From Streptomyces scopuliridis RB72 (GTDB lineage Bacteria; Actinomycetota; Actinomycetes; Streptomycetales; Streptomycetaceae): a DNA stretch of 64,000 nucleotides. The DNA is taken from positions 16,368 through 80,367 of the forward strand of contig NZ_JOEI01000028.1 in NCBI RefSeq assembly GCF_000718095.1, given 5' to 3'. Below are positions 59,252-64,000 of this stretch, piece by piece. The position numbers and the translations under genes were made by a program. Numbering within the stretch: position 1 is the first letter of the stretch; each line of letters opens with the position of its first letter. The notes below the pieces were generated by a model, which was given only the letters and a program-made list of their open reading frames with translations, did not search any database and was not told where the DNA came from.

Positions 59252-59350
59252 CTACTTCTTGTTACGACGCTGAACGCGGGTGCGCTTGAGCAGCTTGCGG
59301 TGCTTCTTCTTGGCCATCCGCTTACGCCGCTTCTTGATAACAGAGCCCAC
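59252..59350 (-). CDS. Small ribosomal protein bS22 (AURKAIP1/COX24 domain)
   Basis: A 32-residue, extremely basic protein: [20 protein letters not shown] and a tail RVQRRNKK. This is the actinobacterial bS22 found on the small subunit in mycobacterial ribosome structures and related to mitochondrial AURKAIP1/mS38. The start is GTG 59350. The gene is easily missed because of its size. It is a single-gene unit with its own terminator. Confidence 0.93.
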   Translation of the reverse strand: MGSVIKKRRKRMAKKKHRKLLKRTRVQRRNKK

Positions 59351-59537
59351 GACTACCCTCGCTCACTTCTCTTCACTCGGTGCGGGGCGTCTGGGCCCAC
59401 ACGACCTACGTCGGCCTAGCCTACCCGCCGCCGAGTGAGGGGCGTAATCCGAGGGACACCCGAGGTGATTCTCCCGGCGCCACGCACCCCGTCGCGACGC
59501 TCGCCGCGACGGGGAACGAGCCGTACCGGTCTCGGCA

Positions 59538-59750
59538 TCACGCAGACTCGACCCCCACAAATGACTCGCGGAGGTACTCGTGAACCGCTTGCTCCGGAAC
59601 CCGGAATGACCTGCCCACCCGGATCGCCGGCAGATGACCGCTGTGCACCAAGCGGTACACGGTCATCTTCGACACTCGCATCACTGAGGCGACTTCCGCC
59701 ACGGTAAGGAACTTGACCTCGTTGAGAGGCCTCTCGCTGCCAGCAGCCAT
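59538..59750 (-). CDS. Small excisionase/MerR-type helix-turn-helix protein
   Basis: A 70-residue DNA-binding protein: EVKFLTVAEVASVMRVSKMT carries the HTH and VYRLVHSGHLPAIRVGRSFR the wing, as in excisionase-type MerR-like proteins (the group that also includes BldC). ATG 59750 follows AGGTGGG. It is well conserved in Streptomyces next to the bldN region, as I recall, and is probably developmental. Its DNA target is unknown. Confidence 0.92.
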   Translation of the reverse strand: MAAGSERPLNEVKFLTVAEVASVMRVSKMTVYRLVHSGHLPAIRVGRSFRVPEQAVHEYLRESFVGVESA

Positions 59751-59878
59751 GACCCACCTGTACCTTCCGCACGCGACGGCCACCGGCTTCCCCTCCGGTA
59801 ACTCTTCGTCGCTGTGCGCTCACTCACCAGACTAGGGGCGGGTGATGCGAGTGGGGAAGAGGAGCAGCCTTCGGCCGC

Positions 59879-60694
59879 CTACTGTGACAGACACGCCTGA
59901 TTGAGTACATAGCGCGTAAGCGGCCGGTAGTAATCAGACCGCACGGCGTCATCGAGGGGAACGGCCACGGACACCCGCCCCTCCGCCTCCCCGACGAACA
60001 GCGCGGGGTCGTCCGTATCGGCGAGACCGATGGCCTCAATGCCCAGCTGACCTGCCCCGCAGACCCATCCGTGGTCGCCCACGACGAGCTCGGGCAGCGG
60101 GCCCCCGGACTCCGCCACCCCCTCCAGAGCCACCCGGACCGGCAGTGGTGAATGGGTGTGCGCGCCGGTCTCACGCCCCGCGCATCGCACGCCGGGATCC
60201 CGCATCAGCGCGACTCCCCGTACGTAGTCAAGGTTGTACGTACGTACCCCGAACCGGGTCGTTATGTCGACAGATCGCCCCTGCGCGGGAGTGAGGACGA
60301 GACATCCCGCCGCCGACAAAGCGTCTGCCAGCTCCGCGTAGAACCCGAGCAGCCGATGCGGATGCCCGGTCCCGAGCAGCACCGGAGCCCTCCGCTCCGC
60401 AACGGCGCCCAGCCGGCCGGCGAACGCGTCCAGCGCGGTCAGCGTCCGCTCGGGATCGATGACATCAGAACCCGACACGTGATCGGAATCGGCGGAAACT
60501 CCACACTTGTCGGCCATGAGCTTGAGCAAGTCCTGCTCATTCCATGCCCATTCCGGATCGAGTCCGAGCATCACGCGCGGATCGCGTGCGGCGAAGAGAC
60601 GGTAGCTGCGCAGGCTCGCCTCGCGCGAGGTGGCCACGGGTCCGGCCAGTCTGGCCGCCAGCAGATGCGCCCGCAGCGCTCCGGTGCTCAACAC
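59879..60694 (-). CDS. Conserved protein annotated as phosphatase in Streptomyces
   Basis: A 271-residue cytoplasmic protein. I recognise the pattern (GTGHPHRLLGFYAELADAL, TPAQGRSVDITTRFGVRTYN, VVGDHGWVCGAGQLGIEAIG) from conserved actinobacterial proteins labelled phosphatase, but I cannot assign a catalytic motif with certainty. A GH-x-H segment near 110 and GDHGW near 220 could bind metal. GTG 60694 begins the conserved N terminus. It is transcribed alone, between the HTH gene and acuC. Confidence 0.75.
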   Translation of the reverse strand: MLSTGALRAHLLAARLAGPVATSREASLRSYRLFAARDPRVMLGLDPEWAWNEQDLLKLMADKCGVSADSDHVSGSDVIDPERTLTALDAFAGRLGAVAERRAPVLLGTGHPHRLLGFYAELADALSAAGCLVLTPAQGRSVDITTRFGVRTYNLDYVRGVALMRDPGVRCAGRETGAHTHSPLPVRVALEGVAESGGPLPELVVGDHGWVCGAGQLGIEAIGLADTDDPALFVGEAEGRVSVAVPLDDAVRSDYYRPLTRYVLNQACLSQ

Positions 60695-60805
60695 CCGCTC
60701 GATCCTGCCGCTTACGGCACTCCGGCGGGCTGGAACCCCTGATTCACCGCACAGTTGGCGTAACAGCGAACCGTGACGGCGAGCCGGCTGACGGCCCGGC
60801 GGTCA

Positions 60806-61978
60806 CTACGCCAGCAGCCCCCGCAGCGGGAACACCGCCTTGCGCGTCGCCAGCACCGCCTGGTCCAGCCGGTCCGCCGGATCGTATCCGGCATCCCACG
60901 GCTGCCAGGCCGGCGTCCGCCCGTCCGTCATCCGCCCTGGACCCAGCTGCCGCGTCCGCGCGTACACCTCGTCCCGCCAGGACTCCGGCACCTCCGACAG
61001 CGGATCGATCGGCGCGTGCGCGGCGATCGCCACCAGATGGGTCCAGGACCGCGGCACCACATCGACGACCGCGTACCCGCCGCCGCCCAGCGCGACCCAC
61101 CGCCCGCCGTCCACATACTCGTGCACCAGGTCATGACAGGACGCCTGCACCGCGCGCTGCGCGTCGAGCGACACCGCGAGATGCGCCAGCGGATCCTCGA
61201 AATGCGTATCCGCGCCGTGCTGCGTCACCAGCACCTGCGGCCGGAAGTCCGCCAGCAGCTCGGGCACCACCGAGTGGAACGCCCGCAGCCAGCCCTCGTC
61301 CCCCGTCCCGGCCGGCAGCGCCACATTCACCGCGCTGCCCTCGCCCGCGCCGCCACCGGTCTCCTCAGCCCAGCCGGTCTGTGGGAAGAGCGTCCGCGGG
61401 TGCTCGTGCAGCGACACCGTCAGCACCCGGGGGTCCTCCCAGAACGCCGTCTGGACACCGTCCCCGTGATGCACGTCCACATCGATGTACGCGACCCGCT
61501 CCGCGCCCAGCTCCAGGAGCCGCGCGATCGCCAGGGCCGCGTCGTTGTAGATACAGAACCCGGACGCCGCCCCGGGCATGGCGTGGTGCAGCCCGCCGGC
61601 GAAGTTCACGGCGTGCGCGGTCTCCCCGCGCCACACCGCCTCGGCCGCACCGACCGACTGCCCGGCGATCAGCGCCGACGTCTCGTGCATCCCCGCGAAG
61701 GCCGGATCGTCCGGCGTGCCGAGGCCGTACGACCCGTCGGCACCGCGCGGATCCAGCGAGGCCCGCCGTACCGCGTCCACATACTCCTGCTGGTGGACGA
61801 GGCGCAGCGTCGAATCCCCGGCGGCCGGCGCGGCCACCACGTCCGCCGCCCGGTCCAGTCCGTACGCCCGCACCAACCCCATGGTCAGCACGAGCCGTAC
61901 CGGATCCATCGGATGGCTGGGCCCGAAGTCGTATCCCGTTACTGCGTCATCCCACATCAACCGTGCGCGGCCGCTCAT
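60806..61978 (-). CDS. acuC: Acetoin utilisation / histone deacetylase-like protein (AcuC)
   Basis: A 390-residue zinc deacetylase of the HDAC class I fold. It shows GYDFGPSHPMDPVRL, NFAGGLHHAMPGAASGFCIYND with the active-site His pair, YIDVDVHHGDGVQ with zinc ligands and VTQHGADTHFEDPLAHL with the second metal Asp, then GGGGYAV. In bacteria AcuC deacetylates acetyl-CoA synthetase. No acetyltransferase or acs gene is adjacent. The ATG at 61978 lies 31 bases inside the upstream MFS gene, so the two overlap and are probably co-transcribed. Confidence 0.94.
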   Translation of the reverse strand: MSGRARLMWDDAVTGYDFGPSHPMDPVRLVLTMGLVRAYGLDRAADVVAAPAAGDSTLRLVHQQEYVDAVRRASLDPRGADGSYGLGTPDDPAFAGMHETSALIAGQSVGAAEAVWRGETAHAVNFAGGLHHAMPGAASGFCIYNDAALAIARLLELGAERVAYIDVDVHHGDGVQTAFWEDPRVLTVSLHEHPRTLFPQTGWAEETGGGAGEGSAVNVALPAGTGDEGWLRAFHSVVPELLADFRPQVLVTQHGADTHFEDPLAHLAVSLDAQRAVQASCHDLVHEYVDGGRWVALGGGGYAVVDVVPRSWTHLVAIAAHAPIDPLSEVPESWRDEVYARTRQLGPGRMTDGRTPAWQPWDAGYDPADRLDQAVLATRKAVFPLRGLLA

Positions 61979-63167
61979 GCCCGCCACCGTATCGGTCCTG
62001 CTCCGTCCCGAACGAGCGGGCGTACACGAGCGTCACCAAAACCATCACCATAGGTACGAGCATCGCGCCCCGGTAGCTCCACACGTCCCCAAGCGCCCCC
62101 ACCAGCGGCGATCCGATCAGGAAGCCCACGTAGTTGAAGATATTGAGCCGGGCCACGGCCGTGTCACTTGCGGCGGGAAACAGTCGTCCGGCCGCCGCGA
62201 ATGTCTGCGGCACGATCACACACAGCCCGAGCCCGAGCATCGTGAACCCGAGGATCCCCATCCAGGCGCCGGACGCCGACGCCACCACCGCGAACCCGGC
62301 CCCCGCGAGCAGCGACCCGCACCGCACGACGGCCACGGGACCGAACCGCCGCACGCCCAGATCCCCGACCGCACGCCCCAGCAGTGTGGTGACCATATAG
62401 GCGTTGTACGGAACAGTCGCCAGCTCCTCCGAGCTGCCGAGGACGTCCTGGAGGTACTTGGCGCTCCAGTTCGACACGGTGGAGTCGCCGATATAGGCGA
62501 AGGCCATGACGAGGCAGAGCGGCAGGAGCAGCTTGAACGCGACTGACTTGCCCGCGACTGACTCGCCCGCGGCGCCTGCGGATCGCTCTGTGCCCCTACG
62601 GTCGTCGTCGGCGTCCGCGTACCAACGGCTGCCGATCAGCGCGGCCGGCAACAGCACGGCCACCACCGGGAGATACGACACCAGCAGCGACAGATCCCAG
62701 TGCGCGCCCGCCCAGGCCAGCGAGGCCCCGGCGATCCCACCGAGGCTGTACGCGGCGTGGAAGCCGAGCATGATGCTCCGGCCGTACGCCCGTTGAAGAC
62801 TCACCCCGAGCATGTTCATCGACGCGTCCAACGCCCCGACCGACAGCCCGAACGCCGCCAGGGCGATGCCGAGCTGCCACACCTCGCCACCGGCCCCCGC
62901 ACCGAGGAGCGACAGCAGGACGACGGGCTGCGCCCAGCGCAACACCACCCCGGGCCGCACTCGCGCGACCAGCTTCTCGGTGATGACGCTGCCGACGCCG
63001 GCGAGGACCGGCACGGCGGCGAGGAAGGCGGGGAGAAGCGCGTCGGATATTCCGTACCGGTCCTGGATGGCGGGGATACGCGTCACGAGCAGGGCGAAGG
63101 TCACCCCCTGGACGAAGAAGCTCAGCGCCAGAGAGAGCCGACCGTGCCGCAAGCGCGCGTCTGTCAT
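61947..63167 (-). CDS. MFS transporter
   Basis: A 406-residue major facilitator with about 12 hydrophobic segments, for example LSLALSFFVQGVTFALLVTR first and RGAMLVPMVMVLVTLVYARS last. The motif after helix 2 is VLRWAQPVVLL, and LSVGALDASMNMLGV in helix 4 is typical of the fucose-permease/YbjJ-like group. Substrate unknown. The 3' end overlaps acuC by 32 bases. No regulator gene lies next to it. Confidence 0.9.
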   Translation of the reverse strand: MTDARLRHGRLSLALSFFVQGVTFALLVTRIPAIQDRYGISDALLPAFLAAVPVLAGVGSVITEKLVARVRPGVVLRWAQPVVLLSLLGAGAGGEVWQLGIALAAFGLSVGALDASMNMLGVSLQRAYGRSIMLGFHAAYSLGGIAGASLAWAGAHWDLSLLVSYLPVVAVLLPAALIGSRWYADADDDRRGTERSAGAAGESVAGKSVAFKLLLPLCLVMAFAYIGDSTVSNWSAKYLQDVLGSSEELATVPYNAYMVTTLLGRAVGDLGVRRFGPVAVVRCGSLLAGAGFAVVASASGAWMGILGFTMLGLGLCVIVPQTFAAAGRLFPAASDTAVARLNIFNYVGFLIGSPLVGALGDVWSYRGAMLVPMVMVLVTLVYARSFGTEQDRYGGGHERPRTVDVG

Positions 63168-63234
63168 GGCCGGACAGCGTAGGACGCTCCTCTACCCATG
63201 GGTAGATGGATCCCACGGCGGATCCGGGAGCGGA

Positions 63235-63879
63235 TCAGGCAAGCAGTCCCGGCAGTTCGGCCATCCTGCTGAAGTAACCGGTGGCGCCCGGGAGCTGGTC
63301 GGCCGGCGTCATCGCCGTGAACGCGTACACATCCATACCCGCGGCCCTGGCGGCCCGCACCCCGAGGGGGCTGTCCTCCACGACGGCACAGCGCTCGGGT
63401 GCCACGCCCATGCGCTCGGCGGCGTGCAGGAAGAGATCGGGCGCCGGCTTGCCCCGCCCGACATCCTGCGCGCTGAAGATGACGCTGTCCTCGAACCACC
63501 GGCTCAGCCCGGTCTTCCGGTGCCCGACGCGAATCCGCTCATGGCTCCCGGAGGAGGCGACACAGTACGACACCCCATCGCCGACCAGCTTCTCCAGCAC
63601 CTCGGTCACACCGTCGACGGGCTCCAACTCCCGCTCGAAGGCGGCGAAGACACGAGCGTGCAGGGTGTCGTCGAAGTCCGCGGGCAGAAGACGACCGGTC
63701 CGTTCCTTCACCAGGTCGTGGACGCGATGAACAGCGGCTCCCATGTAGTCCCGAAGGGAGTCCTCGTAGGAGGTGGGATGGCCGAGTTCGGTGAGATAGG
63801 CGGCCAGGATGGTGTTGGAGAGCGGCTCGCTGTCGACGAGGACACCGTCATTATCGAAGATGATCAGTTCGTAGCGCAT
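63235..63879 (-). CDS. HAD-family hydrolase (beta-phosphoglucomutase-like)
   Basis: A 214-residue HAD phosphatase. Motif I is IIFDNDGVLVDSEPLS, with an Asn between the usual D-x-D (DNDG). The helical cap is about 16-90. Motif II is VASSGSHERIRV, motif III is GRGKPAPDLFLHAA and motif IV is VVEDSPLGVRAARAAGM. It fits the YieH/CbbY/PGMB group, which dephosphorylates sugar phosphates or related compounds. Transcribed alone from right to left, 32 bases downstream of the rRNA terminator. Confidence 0.92.
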   Translation of the reverse strand: MRYELIIFDNDGVLVDSEPLSNTILAAYLTELGHPTSYEDSLRDYMGAAVHRVHDLVKERTGRLLPADFDDTLHARVFAAFERELEPVDGVTEVLEKLVGDGVSYCVASSGSHERIRVGHRKTGLSRWFEDSVIFSAQDVGRGKPAPDLFLHAAERMGVAPERCAVVEDSPLGVRAARAAGMDVYAFTAMTPADQLPGATGYFSRMAELPGLLA

Positions 63880-63911
63880 GTACTGAGCCTAATCCGGACC
63901 CTGAACGCAGA

Positions 63912-63941
63912 AATGCCCCGCACCAGAAGGTGCGGGGCATT
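63912..63941 (-). terminator. rRNA operon terminator
   Basis: aatgccccgcacc (63912-63924) pairs fully with ggtgcggggcatt (63929-63941) around loop agaa. It follows the 3' end of the 5S rRNA in the leftward direction at 12 bases and ends the rRNA operon. Confidence 0.93.
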
Positions 63942-63953
63942 CCCACAATAATT

Positions 63954-64000
63954 GTTCGGCGGCGTCCTACTCTCCCACAGGGTCCCCCCTGCAGTACCAT
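63954..64000 (-). rRNA. rrf: 5S ribosomal RNA, 3' end only
   Basis: On the minus strand the window ends with ATGGTACTGCAGGGGGGACC, then GTGGGAGAGTAGGACGCCGC and CGAAC, the last 47 bases of a Streptomyces 5S rRNA of about 117-120 bases. The 5' part and presumably the 23S and 16S genes lie beyond the right edge, in leftward orientation. Confidence 0.95.

Noticed and set aside
60544..62076. A 510-residue plus-strand frame rich in Arg and Pro
   Set aside because: Antisense of acuC and the phosphatase-like gene; composition typical of shadow frames.

Overview
The window is high-GC actinobacterial DNA and almost certainly Streptomyces. The evidence is an ECF sigma factor with the BldN-type 86-residue N-terminal extension followed by its membrane anti-sigma factor (rsbN), a rex-hemA-hemC-hemD operon with a Rex operator, many GTG/TTG starts, SpoIIE/HATPase regulators, WhiJ-type XRE + DUF397 regulators, DUF3558/DUF4232/DUF2637 proteins and a rare TTA codon. 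All calls come from reading the sequence; no database search was run.

Layout. (1) 1-4190: cobalamin corrin-ring genes cobH (5' end outside the window), a cobI-cobJ fusion, cobK (antisense) and cbiD. (2) 4191-11965: accessory block that separates them from cobM-cobL. It holds a WXG100/type VII-like pair (one member with a TTA codon), a lipoprotein, two gene remnants left by a deletion, and a 1487-aa trypsin-like/nSTAND NTPase/WD40 protein. (3) 11966-18255: cobL-cobM, a small membrane protein, a TetR/oxidoreductase pair with a palindromic operator, the cobalt transporter cbtB-cbtA behind a cobalamin riboswitch, and a histidine-phosphatase-like protein without its catalytic histidines. (4) 18281-31764: a SpoIIE-type phosphatase, small enzymes and regulators, rtcB, two DUF3558 lipoproteins and a DUF2637 membrane protein with a Q/P-rich tail. 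(5) 31867-36882: divergent lysS and argS, then a 36-codon gene translationally coupled to a protein-isoaspartyl-methyltransferase-like gene, a candidate RiPP system. (6) 36975-46281: secreted beta-propeller, TetR/NmrA pair with duplicated operators, HATPase/XRE/DUF397 module, acetylesterase, hydrolase, membrane-bound HTH protein and a DUF4232 lipoprotein. (7) 46468-52616: hemB, then rex-hemA-hemC-hemD/cobA with a Rex operator. (8) 52888-63879: redoxin, HAD phosphatase, bldN, rsbN with a BldN-type promoter, acyltransferase/epimerase pair, ribosomal protein bS22, a small HTH protein, acuC, an MFS transporter and a HAD phosphatase. (9) 63912-64000: terminator and 3' end of a 5S rRNA, so an rRNA operon enters from the right on the minus strand.

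Functional links. The tetrapyrrole theme recurs: hemB, hemA, hemC and hemD/cobA make uroporphyrinogen III and precorrin-2, and cobIJ, cobK, cbiD, cobL, cobM and cbtAB take it to cobalamin. Rex ties haem synthesis to NADH/NAD+ and the riboswitch ties cobalt uptake to cobalamin. The items I find most worth following are the PIMT-coupled small peptide (35630-36882), the protease-nSTAND-WD40 protein (7362-11825), the deletion scar at about 7050, and short tandem repeats that recur just downstream of stop codons.
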